64,000 nt of DNA, taken from NCBI RefSeq assembly GCF_963576675.1, contig NC_088911.1:129955929-130019928 (forward strand), given 5' to 3'. Positions 36,070 through 45,330 of the stretch are shown piece after piece. Position 1 is the first letter of the stretch; the number at the start of each line of letters is the position of its first letter. The translations under genes were made by a program, and so were the position numbers. The DNA is from Euphorbia lathyris (lineage: Eukaryota > Streptophyta > Magnoliopsida > Malpighiales > Euphorbiaceae). The notes beneath the pieces were generated by a model. The model was given only the letters and a program-made list of their open reading frames with translations, ran no database searches and was not told the origin of the DNA.

Positions 36070-39000
36070 ATACCCCCTCCATGAGCACATTCTTGTCCCC
36101 AAGAATGCATGAATGCTGGAAATTGAGCCTTAAGCATAGTTTCAGATTCCCAGGTGGCATCAATACTGGGCATGCCAACCCATTGCACCAATAACTGAGG
36201 AACAGATTCACCATCTATATAAGCATGCCTGGAATTCAATATCTTGGCAGGTTCGATGTAGAACTCATCATCCTTGATGGGTGGTAAAGTAGTGATAGGG
36301 GAGGCGGAAGAGTTCACCTTTCGCTTAAGTAGGGAAACATGGAACACATTATGAATCCGACAAGTCAGGGGTAATTGCAACTTATAAGCAACCTTACCAA
36401 CCTTCTCGATTATCTGGAAGGGCCCATAGTATTTAGCAGAGAACTTCATAGAGCTGCGAAGGGCTAGAGAAGTCTGCCTATAAGGCTGGAGTTTCAAGAA
36501 TACCCAGTCACCTTTATTGAACTCCCTGTCAGTGCGTTTGAGGTCTGCATTTTGCTTCATTCTGTTCTGAGCAGTAGAGAGGCAATCCTGCAGATAAGAA
36601 GTTAACTTGGCACGCTCCTGGAGGAAGGAATCAACAGCTGCAACCGTAGTGGAGTGTTGGGGAAGAATTGGCAACTTAGGAACAGTGCCATACAATGCTT
36701 GGAAGGGACTCATCTTGATGGCACTATGATAGGAGGAGTTGTACCAATATTCTGCAAGGCTGAGCCAAGAACTCCATTTCTTAGGGTACAAAAAACACAT
36801 GCTACGGAGATAGTTCTCTAGGCATTGATTCAACCGTTCAGATTGACCATCTGATTGAGGGTGGTAAGCACTTGTAAAATGCAGCTGAGTGCCCAATAGC
36901 TTCATTAACTCTTTCCAGAAAATCCCAGTAAATATCCTATCCCTATCAGAAACAATAGTTTTAGGCATGCCATGTAGGCGAAAAATGTTGTCAAGGAAAA
37001 CTTTGGCAACTGTGGTAGTAGTAAAGGGGTGTGATAAGGCAATGAAATGCCCACCCTTAGAGAATCTATCCACCACTACCAATATGGTGTCAAACCCTTT
37101 AGAAGTAGGCAACTTCTCAATGAAATCCATGGCTATATCTTGCCAAGCTCCTTCTGGAATGGGCAAAGGTTGTAGCAGACCAGGGTAAGCAGAATGGTCA
37201 GCTTTGCATCTCTGACAAGTGTCACAGGAATTCACCCAACTAGTAACTGACTGAATAAGTTGGGGCCAATGAAAGTGAAGTTGCAATCTGGTGAGTGTGC
37301 CCTTGATGCCCGAATGACCTCCAATTGGGGAGTTGTGACAAGCTTCAATAATTTGCTGCCTTAGATTGGTATTAGCACCCACATAGAGTCTCCCTTTATA
37401 CCTTAAAAGACCATTAGAATAGGAATAAGGTAATTGTGTGTTAGGTTTGACTAAGAGCTGCTGTATGAGGGTTTGGGCGGTAGTGTCTCCCACATAAGAG
37501 TGTTGTATGTCCTGCATCCAGGATGGAATAGCCATTGACAAGGCATAAATTTGACTAGAAGGCTTAGGGACCTCTTCTTGTTGTCTGGAGAGGGCATCTG
37601 CAACCTTATTATCCACCCCCTTCTTATATTGAATAGTGTAGTCTAAGCCCAACAGCTTGGAGACACCCTTATGCTGCAAGTATGTATGCAGTTTTTGTTC
37701 CAGAAGGTGCTTAATACTTTCTTGGTCTGTCTTGATGATGAAAGTGCTGTTCTCCAAATAATGGCGCCAGGTAGTACAAGCTTGTAATATAGCCAGGAGT
37801 TCCCTCTCATAGACTGACAACCTTTGGTTTCTAGGACTAAGAGCCTTTGACATGTAACAAATGGGTCTGCCCTGCTGCATCAGCACTGCTCCCACTCCAA
37901 CTCCACTTGCATCACACTCCAATACAAAAGGTTGATGGAAATCAGGGAGGGCCAAGACCGGAGCTGTGGTCATGATGGTTTTGAGCTGGAGAAAAGCATC
38001 TGTAGCCTTATCACTCCAACAAAATTGATCCTTCTTAAGAAGATCAGTTAAGGGTCTGCTTATTTCACCATACCCTTTAATAAACCTTCTGTAGTACCCA
38101 GTCAAACCCAAGAAGCCTCTTAGCCCTTTGAGAGAAGTTGGTGTTGGCCAATTAGACATGGCAGAGACCTTTGCAGGATCAGTAGAAACGCCTGCTGCAG
38201 AGATAATATGACCCAGATAGGCTATGTGGGAAACACCAAAGTCACATTTAGAGGCTTTAGCAAATAACTGGTGTTGCACAAGTAGTTGAAATACCATTTG
38301 CAAATGCTTGAAATGCTCATGCTCTGTAGGACTATAGATTAAAATGTCATCAAAGAAAACCAAAACAAACTTCCTTAGATGGGGTGCAAATATAGTATTC
38401 ATCAAGGACTGAAAAGTAGCTGGGGCATTTGTTAAACCAAAAGGCATAACCTTGAATTCATAGTGCCCTGAATGAGTTCTAAAGGCAGTCTTGTGTACAT
38501 CAGCAGGGTTCATTTTAATTTGATGGTATCCTGCTCTAAGGTCTATTTTAGAAAATACCTTAGCCCCATGTAACTCATCAATCAACTCTTGGATGATGGG
38601 AATAGGAAACTTATCTTTAATGGTAGCCTTATTCAGCTCCCTGTAATCAACACAGAACCGCCAGGTTCCTTCCTTCTTTTTTACTAATAACACAGGGGAT
38701 GCATAAGGACTCTGGCTTGGCTGGATAATCCCACTTTCTAACATTTCAGCAACTAGTCTCTCTATTTCATTTTTTTGGTAATGAGAGTACCGGTATGGTC
38801 TCACATTGATTGGATCCGTGGCAGTTTTGAGTGGTATTGAATGGTCATGTGTTCTGTGTGGTGGTAATGTAGTGGGAGGTTGAAATAGAGATTGATATTG
38901 CTGAATTAGGGGTTGTAGTGTAGGAGGTACCTGAGGAAGAGTCTCTTTGTTGGATGTCACTGGTTGGACTGGAGTGATAGACATTAGGAACAGCCTTGAT

Positions 39001-40754
39001 GATACACCTTTCCAACCTCTCTGGACCATCAGGTTGACTGCCTTCAATGACATTGCCTTTAACTTGATCTCCTCAGTAATGCCCCGTAAGGCAATCTCTT
39101 TCTTATCTTTATGAATCAACAATTTGTGTTGCTCAAAATCAAATGTTACTGGGGTGTGTTGCTTCATCCAATCTGATCCCAGTATCATGTCATAGTCTTT
39201 GAGCTCTAGTGTCCTTAGTGGGAAGGAAAATTTGGTACCCTGCATTGTCCAAGAGCAATCTTCACATCTGGTATTTACCAGAAGTTGCCTTCCATCTGCT
39301 ACCGTTACTGCAACAGGTGGAATTTGCACCAATGGTAGCCTTTCTGCAGTGGCCAACTTTTGATCCACGAAACTGTGTGTACTGCCACTGTCGATGAGGA
39401 TCATAATGAGCTTCTTGTTAATAGCTCCCTTTAGTCTGAAGGTGTTGTCTGTCACTCCACCATCTAGAGCGTGAATTGATAGTGTAGCATGCTCAAGAGG
39501 CTCCTCCTCTTCAACCTGAGTTCGTTCTTCCTCATCAGCTAACCCTTCCTCCCCATGGTCAATCTCTTCCAAGTTCATAGCATTGAGCTTCTTTGTAGTG
39601 CACTGATGTCCAGGAAAGTATTTTTCCCCACAACGCCAACAAGCTCCAGGAACATTTCTATAAGGGGTGTTGGTGAGAAGTTTTTGGGTGCCTGGTTTGG
39701 GTGTAGAGGTTAGAGAAGGACTTTGATGACTGGTTTGGTGGTTAGGTGGTTTGTAAACTGAGATGGGAGTAGGTTGGTAAACCCTAGGGTTTTGATTTGA
39801 TCTGTAACTGGTTTTGGATTTTAATGACTCTATTACTTCTTTCAAGTGAGTTTCCTGGTACTTAGCTTGTTTGATGGCTGTGTAAATGTTCTCAGGTTCA
39901 CGAGAACGTACAGCAGTTCTCAGCTCAGGTTTGAGCCCTGAAATGAAACTGGAAACATAAAAGCTTTCCTTGTTAGCAGGATGAATCTTCTCCATCTTAA
40001 GTTTTATCTCCTCAAACTTTTCTTGGTATTCAAGGACTGTGCCAGACTGTGTAAGCTTGGACATCTGCTCCACAGCATCAGTGGTCTCTGTTTCCTGAAA
40101 TCGTTTGCTTATTTCCTCCACAAAGATTTCCCAGTTAATGACAGACTGACCCTTGACCCAATTTTTGAACCATTTCTCTGCCTTGCCCTGCAAGTACAGA
40201 TCTACCAGGTCCAGCTTCCTAGCTTCTGCAACTTCAAAGATCTGGAAGTATTTCTCACATTTGCTCAGCCAGTTCTCCACCTCAGTCCCATCAAAGTAAG
40301 GAAGAGAGCATTTGGGTAATAGTTTGGTGAAATAAGGATTTGGGTTAGAAGATTCCGGGTTGGTATTCAGTGGGTAGTTGCCTAGGATTCCCTTTTCATG
40401 ATTGAGAAGGATAAATGAAGAGTTTCCATTGTTCTGTTGAGAACTGGACTGGGGGGTTTTGTGAGGTTGGGTATAGGACTGGTTGGATTGTATCATTTGG
40501 GAAAGAGTTGAGATAGATTTTACCACCTCCTCAATGGAGTTCTGCGCCTTGGTTTGTTCTCGTTGAATGGAATCCAAGCGCAGATTCTGAGCTACTTGAA
40601 CGTCATTGAACTGAGATTTAATTGCTTGCAAGTTGGTGATGGTGAGCTCCTCTTGCTCCTTCAACCTTGCATTCAAGGACTGTATCTGTTGTTCTACCGC
40701 TTCCATAGCCAAGGCTTGCTTAGCTGCTCTAGTTTGTATTTCAGCACCAACCAT
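36036..40754 (-). CDS. Chromovirus gag-pol polyprotein (intact)
   Basis: 1572 residues without a stop. Order (approximate residues): gag with a coiled N-terminal part; CCHC nucleocapsid knuckle CWRCGEKYFPGHQC at 371; aspartic protease ILIDSGSTHSF at 452; reverse transcriptase with VDYRELNKATIKDKFP at 700, MPFGLTNAPATFQ, and catalytic FFDDILIYS at 800; RNase H with LECDASGVGVGAVL at 946; integrase with the HHCC zinc finger (HNSPIGGHSG to CDTCQRC, 1140-1182) and the D,D-35-E residues in AMDFIEKLP, VSDRDRIF and SERLNQCLENY; then a chromodomain at 1500-1545 with LLVQWVGMPSIDATWE. All catalytic residues appear present, so the protein may be active. The stop falls 33 bp inside the 3' LTR, an overlap common in this group. 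The ATG follows the primer site by about 27 nt. Confidence 0.96.
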   Translation of the reverse strand: MVGAEIQTRAAKQALAMEAVEQQIQSLNARLKEQEELTITNLQAIKSQFNDVQVAQNLRLDSIQREQTKAQNSIEEVVKSISTLSQMIQSNQSYTQPHKTPQSSSQQNNGNSSFILLNHEKGILGNYPLNTNPESSNPNPYFTKLLPKCSLPYFDGTEVENWLSKCEKYFQIFEVAEARKLDLVDLYLQGKAEKWFKNWVKGQSVINWEIFVEEISKRFQETETTDAVEQMSKLTQSGTVLEYQEKFEEIKLKMEKIHPANKESFYVSSFISGLKPELRTAVRSREPENIYTAIKQAKYQETHLKEVIESLKSKTSYRSNQNPRVYQPTPISVYKPPNHQTSHQSPSLTSTPKPGTQKLLTNTPYRNVPGACWRCGEKYFPGHQCTTKKLNAMNLEEIDHGEEGLADEEERTQVEEEEPLEHATLSIHALDGGVTDNTFRLKGAINKKLIMILIDSGSTHSFVDQKLATAERLPLVQIPPVAVTVADGRQLLVNTRCEDCSWTMQGTKFSFPLRTLELKDYDMILGSDWMKQHTPVTFDFEQHKLLIHKDKKEIALRGITEEIKLKAMSLKAVNLMVQRGWKGVSSRLFLMSITPVQPVTSNKETLPQVPPTLQPLIQQYQSLFQPPTTLPPHRTHDHSIPLKTATDPINVRPYRYSHYQKNEIERLVAEMLESGIIQPSQSPYASPVLLVKKKEGTWRFCVDYRELNKATIKDKFPIPIIQELIDELHGAKVFSKIDLRAGYHQIKMNPADVHKTAFRTHSGHYEFKVMPFGLTNAPATFQSLMNTIFAPHLRKFVLVFFDDILIYSPTEHEHFKHLQMVFQLLVQHQLFAKASKCDFGVSHIAYLGHIISAAGVSTDPAKVSAMSNWPTPTSLKGLRGFLGLTGYYRRFIKGYGEISRPLTDLLKKDQFCWSDKATDAFLQLKTIMTTAPVLALPDFHQPFVLECDASGVGVGAVLMQQGRPICYMSKALSPRNQRLSVYERELLAILQACTTWRHYLENSTFIIKTDQESIKHLLEQKLHTYLQHKGVSKLLGLDYTIQYKKGVDNKVADALSRQQEEVPKPSSQIYALSMAIPSWMQDIQHSYVGDTTAQTLIQQLLVKPNTQLPYSYSNGLLRYKGRLYVGANTNLRQQIIEACHNSPIGGHSGIKGTLTRLQLHFHWPQLIQSVTSWVNSCDTCQRCKADHSAYPGLLQPLPIPEGAWQDIAMDFIEKLPTSKGFDTILVVVDRFSKGGHFIALSHPFTTTTVAKVFLDNIFRLHGMPKTIVSDRDRIFTGIFWKELMKLLGTQLHFTSAYHPQSDGQSERLNQCLENYLRSMCFLYPKKWSSWLSLAEYWYNSSYHSAIKMSPFQALYGTVPKLPILPQHSTTVAAVDSFLQERAKLTSYLQDCLSTAQNRMKQNADLKRTDREFNKGDWVFLKLQPYRQTSLALRSSMKFSAKYYGPFQIIEKVGKVAYKLQLPLTCRIHNVFHVSLLKRKVNSSASPITTLPPIKDDEFYIEPAKILNSRHAYIDGESVPQLLVQWVGMPSIDATWESETMLKAQFPAFMHSWGQECAHGGGIVTYVRRKKKD
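36070..36080 (-). other. Polypurine tract of the chromovirus
   Basis: Minus strand GGAGGGGGTAT directly precedes the 3' LTR start TGTCACATA. It serves as plus-strand primer in reverse transcription. It lies within the end of the polyprotein frame. Confidence 0.8.
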
Positions 40755-40781
40755 AAAAGTTGATGGAAAGGCTGAGAATCA

Positions 40782-40797
40782 GAGTCTCTGATACCAA
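40782..40797 (-). other. Primer-binding site (initiator tRNA-Met)
   Basis: Minus strand TTGGTATCAGAGACTC directly after the 5' LTR. TGGTATCAGAG is complementary to the 3' end of plant initiator tRNA-Met. Confidence 0.85.
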
Positions 40798-41181
40798 TGT
40801 CAGATCTAGAATTCTGACCAGAGAATAATCAGAAATGAGGTAGAAGAATGAGATAAGGAGAGAAAATAGAGAGAAAGAATAGAATTAGGAAGAGAGTGAT
40901 TTCATTAATCATTTGCATGAGTAGTCAGTACAGAAATATTCTCTTTATATAGAGAATAAGACAAAAGAATTGGTTACACAGCTGTACTATAAGAGTACCA
41001 TAAGACAGCTGGCTAATAACAATTCCTAACAGACTATATAACTCTCAGAGCTATTTAGGGAATTCAAAAACAGAAGTAACAAAATACAAATAAGATATTA
41101 ATTAACTGATGCAATTCGACCACTAACATAATTGGTAAATAGTTGAACTAGTCCTTCTTCTTTCTTCGGACATATGTGACA
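40798..41181 (-). repeat. 5' LTR of the chromovirus
   Basis: 384 bp. A TATA box on the minus strand (TATATAAAG at 40943-40951) lies inside a near-palindrome ATTCTCTTTATATAGAGAAT, so the core could initiate in both directions. Drives the element's transcript. Confidence 0.95.
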
Positions 41182-43402
41182 ACAGCACGGAGAGCTTTTG
41201 TTGTCTCCTCCTCACTGATGCCACACCGGTTCTTTCCAGGCCTATATCACAATGCCAAAAAGCTTATGAATCAGCACAAAGATGTCTGTATTACAGGAGA
41301 TATCTTCTAAACATTCAGTTTTCTTTCAAAATATCTAAATCATTTAATCTCGACTTTTGCCAGCCCTTTTGATCTATTTATAAGAATCCAAGTCAAGCAA
41401 CACAGCTTTGCCATCTAAAAGAACATAAACTCAGAAGATCTAGACTTAGTTGAATTAACAAGGTAAAGCTTTAGTCAAACAAATTTTTAGTCAAACAAAT
41501 TAATATTTATAAACCAGCCTAATTAAGAGGATCTAGACTTAGTTGAATTAATTCAAGTATACAGATACATATTAAAAAAAGAAAGGGACAAAGTTTTATA
41601 TTCTATAGAAGCATAATTATAGCCCGAGGAGTTTCAAACGAAAACAATCCATGGTTTATACAATTGCATTTCATGTTTATAAGCCAAGCAAAGTAGTAAA
41701 GAAACTTACAGCCAGTTAATCATACTGCACAGCCACTTCTTAGGGAGGTGCTCAGGCAATGTGTCATAGGGTAACAACCGCCATTTCTGACAACTGTCAC
41801 AACAGACCCAATTGTCCACTGTAAGTCCAGGATTTGGGTTTGGAGCTGGTGGTGCCACTTCAGAAGCAAGTGAATTTCCAGCTGCATTTTTGCTACTCTT
41901 GGACCTATGCAACTTCTTGCCCTGTGATAATGCCTTTTCCTTAGCAGAAGACGTCAAGAATTCATCCTGTACACAAAATGTAGCTTGCTGAACAACCTTG
42001 TGTTTTGAAGGAGCAAGTGATCCACGTGGAAGATCCTCCTTATTTCCAGATGCATCAGAGGAAAGAGCAGGAGCTTTACTTTTCTTTGAAAGTTTACCCA
42101 CTAAAGAAACAGACTCTTTTGCCAACAAGGTAGAACTGGTTTGACCATGCTTCAGAAATGGGACAGGTTTAATCTTCCTCGAGAATATCTCCTTTTCCTT
42201 GAGGCAAAGGAGATTTTCTTGAAGAGGCGATATTAAGACACCCCCCGGAACTGGAAAGGAGGTCATTATCTGTTTTCAATACAAACATAGGCAGAAAATC
42301 TTTTAGTTCATCAATTACATAAAGATGTTTGTGAAGAAAACATCAAATAAGCAGAAAAGACTTACCTTAAGAATGCTGGTAGGAGATTCATCTGCAGTTT
42401 TTTGTGATGGCATTCCACCACTTCCCTTGTTGAGTCTTTGTGTGCTACATTTTCTTTCTCGAGTCTTTGGATGAGACCAATTAGAGCTTCTTCGAGAAGA
42501 TGGCAAAAATGAGCCATAATCACCATATTTAGCCGCTGAAAGGAAAAATGTACACCCATCATTATCGATATATAAAAATATCTCACCCTTACTTGCATGG
42601 ATCTTGAACAACATCTATTTGGAGTCACTTACCCAATTCCTCTTTAGTAACCTCACCGGCAAAATCGTTTTGAAAATGGCCCAAGACATTCTGAATCCTC
42701 TCATCCTTTAGCAAAACAAAGAAACTTTGATTGAGTTGCACAATATGATAAGTAATACATGAAAAGTGTAGACCATATTCAAATTTACAAATCATCATTT
42801 CCTACTTTTATGTTTTTTTCAAAACCGACAAATAATTCATTTTAATGTTTTCTTTACAACCAACAAAATCAATAATTGCTTTTAAGTCATAAAGCAATGC
42901 ATCTGCATATATATTAAGTAAAATAGTTAATTATAAGTTTTGCCAGTAGAGGGATGTACAAATAGTTTATAATTCATTAATGGCCTTACTAATGTAATAA
43001 GAAGTAAAATCATGGGTTACCCAATCTTTTAACAGGATTCTTGTAAAATCTCATCTATATATAAAATCCAATTTGGATTCATTACGCCTACTCCCTTTGT
43101 TTCTTAAGCATTGCATGTAATATTTCCGTTAGAGGCTCATAATTTTATCTCCATGTGTTGTTATGTTGAGAATGCTGTTCAAATTGCAAAACTAGAGTGA
43201 TTAAAGTGTTTTTGTGCCTTTAGAGTGGATAAATGCTTGTCACTGTCATGGGATAGTATAACACAAGTGTATGTATGACAAAGAAATAGCTTGCCTATTT
43301 CTAACCAAACAATTGACTGTTAATAGATCAGTTCCGTTTCCTTTATGTGTTTTCATTCCAGCATTGTCTTCCTTTATGTGTTTTTAAGCTCTTTCACATT
43401 TT

Positions 43403-44249
43403 CCTATTTCGCATTTTCCTTAATAGGATCAATCATCATTTTGACTTCATACAAGATCATATTTCTTTCCTTCATGAGTAGTGTATCCCATCAAAGATAT
43501 ATGAGATAGAGCCCCTTAAAGCGACACTGTTTTGAAGTCACAGGCATTGCACGTCCGATAGTAACATTTCAATCTCAAATTCAAACTTAGACTAAACCAT
43601 TTTTCATTTCTAATTTCTAACTTCTTACCTAATTAATAATACACATAACTAGGTAGCAAGTAGCCTAACTTTTAAAAGACTATGACTATAATTTAAAGTC
43701 TAAACTTTATGTATTTTGTTTGGCTCTATTCTTATCCTTATCCTTGTTAGAGTTTATTACATACTCTATAAATATTCAGATTATTGACATCTTATATATG
43801 GAGGCTAAATTTTTTTTTTTTTTTTTTTTTTTTTGCTTCTTCTTTTTGTTCAAAATTTTAATTTTTTACCTCTTAATTACTTCTATTTATGATTGACATT
43901 CATGAGAAATGCATTATTTAGTGGATAGGACTTTGATATTTTTATTTCATCCTGAAAATAGAAGACATATGATATTTAAGAATGATGATTTGATCATATA
44001 AGAACTAAATATTAACAATAATCAAAGTTCAAAAACTAAATTTCACTAAATCAAAAGTAATGAAACTTCAGATTTGGTTAAGTTTAAATACCAAAATAGT
44101 ATTTTATAGTGATTACATAGGAATATACGTCTTTATTATAATTTATATCCATTGAAACACTACTAGATATCAGGGTGAATTTCATAAAACTGAAAAATTA
44201 GACCAACCCCCTATTTCGCATTTTCCTTAATAGGATCAATCATCATTTT
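43403..44249. repeat. Pair of perfect 40-bp direct repeats 807 bp apart, CW gene intron 1
   Basis: The 40 bp starting CCTATTTCGCATTTTCCTTA at 43403-43442 recur identically at 44210-44249. The sequence between is AT-rich, with a poly-T run at 43810-43834 and no coding. It is too long for a target duplication; more likely a filler copy or a short segmental duplication. Confidence 0.9.
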
Positions 44250-45184
44250 CTAGAACCCAAGTGATGCAAGACTCATAAAAAAAAAATCATAACAAATAGT
44301 TATCAATCCAAATGTTATGGAGGCACCACTAGTGTAACAAATGTCATTGGTGTCCGCCGTTTTGGGCCATTTGCGTTGGCTTTTTAGCCACCTAAAAGCC
44401 CAAGATGCAGATGGCTTGCGTCAACCATTGGCCGATGCGAATGGGTGAAGCGTTTTCATCGGCCGGCTTTCTCTTTAAGGGCGGATGCAAATGCTCCTTT
44501 TTTAAAAAAATTATATAAAATTATATATTGCCAACTAAGAATACAGAATAAGGTTTTAATTAAATTAACCAAGACAATTATATTAGATTTACACTAGTAA
44601 GAAGCAGTTTGCGCTTAAAAGATAAAAAAGAACCTAAGTTTAGTTGTCAATTCAAAAAAGAGAATTAGAATTGGAATTATTTAGAGAAGCAGCAAGCATG
44701 ACATAAACAGGGACATAGGAAAAGGCAGTGAAATTGCCCTCAATGCTCACTAAGAACAAATATAATGATTCAAGTGCTTGCTCATATTATGCATTAATTG
44801 CTCAGGTAATATTGTCATAATAAAGTTCATTGGAGGACATCATTTTCAAATGAAACCCTTACAATGTAAGAGAGAGTAACATCAGGGTTCATGTTAATGT
44901 CCTCATGGGGAATCTCCCCTTCCTCAAGCTCATGATTAGCAGGGTTCATCTCCACACTCTCAAAGAAAAAAAACTTAAGCCTAACACAAAGCACTGAAGG
45001 TATCTAGAATCAAATCAAAAGTCGGAAGGGTGATTGGCAAATAAATCCATGGTTTTATATGGATTTTACAAATTCAAAGACGTCAAAGATTTGAATTTAA
45101 ACTTTTGGTAACTATTAATTCCTGTAATCAAACGTTTTCAAAGTCAAAACAAAAATTAAGGAGTAATTAGATTGTAACGTTTAC

Positions 45185-45330
45185 CTCATTCTCTTTAGTA
45201 TTTCCATATTTGTTCTTCCTTGATTGCGCAGACTAAACGAGTGAAAGTTGCCTTTCTCGAGCTTCTTCGCCGTTACTCATTGTTGTCAAATTTCTCTTCG
45301 TAGTCTGCGTTGATTGTTAGGGTTTACATG
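45185..45330 (-). promoter_or_regulatory. Probable 5' UTR exon and promoter-proximal region of the CW gene
   Basis: Minus strand shows a non-coding exon-like stretch ending GAATGAG followed by GTAAAC (donor at about 45186), then an acceptor before the coding ATG at 44949. It is less AT-rich than its surroundings and includes TTCTTCGCCGTTACTC-type text typical of plant leaders. The start of transcription is not determined. From 45340 to 49030 I see no gene; 46000-46560 and 48120-48550 are of higher GC but show no recognisable protein. Confidence 0.4.

Larger units (their letters stand above)
35683..41181 (-). mobile_element. Complete Ty3/gypsy chromovirus (Reina-like), TSD ACAGC
   Basis: 5499 bp with LTRs 35683-36069 and 40798-41181, exact 5-bp target duplications ACAGC on both sides (35678-35682 and 41182-41186), a primer site for initiator tRNA-Met, a polypurine tract and one long gag-pol frame. 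Small size, LTRs of about 385 bp, a single frame and a C-terminal chromodomain fit the Reina lineage of plant chromoviruses (inference from structure). By eye the LTRs differ only by a 3-bp indel near 35735/40857, so the insertion is very recent. It splits a coding exon of the CW-domain gene in the same orientation. Confidence 0.95.
34190..44949 (-). pseudogene. CW-type zinc-finger protein gene, interrupted by a retrotransposon
   Basis: The CW domain binds methylated histone H3K4 in chromatin proteins. Coding exons: 44863-44949 (ATG, MNPANHELEEGEI), 42633-42705 (NVLGHFQNDFAG), 42366-42535 (KYGDYGSFLPSS), 41710-42269 (CW domain NWVCCDSCQKWRLLP...KKWLC), 41182-41241 plus 35319-35682 (PGKNRCGISEEETTKALRAV / YEVPLA, one exon split by the chromovirus), 34458-35226 (Lys/Ser-rich, KRKLIEWQ) and 34190-34325 (AARKFLHG, LLET). 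Phases agree up to the insertion. Other lesions: an apparent 2-nt loss near 35368-35372 before SKSQNLVAEVKQN, a frame change near 34485, and one in the last exon. Later 3' exons of this large plant family are not found. Members usually exceed 1000 residues; about 740 codons remain. Intron 1 (42706-44862) includes a 25-nt poly-T and dispersed repeat text. Confidence 0.87.
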
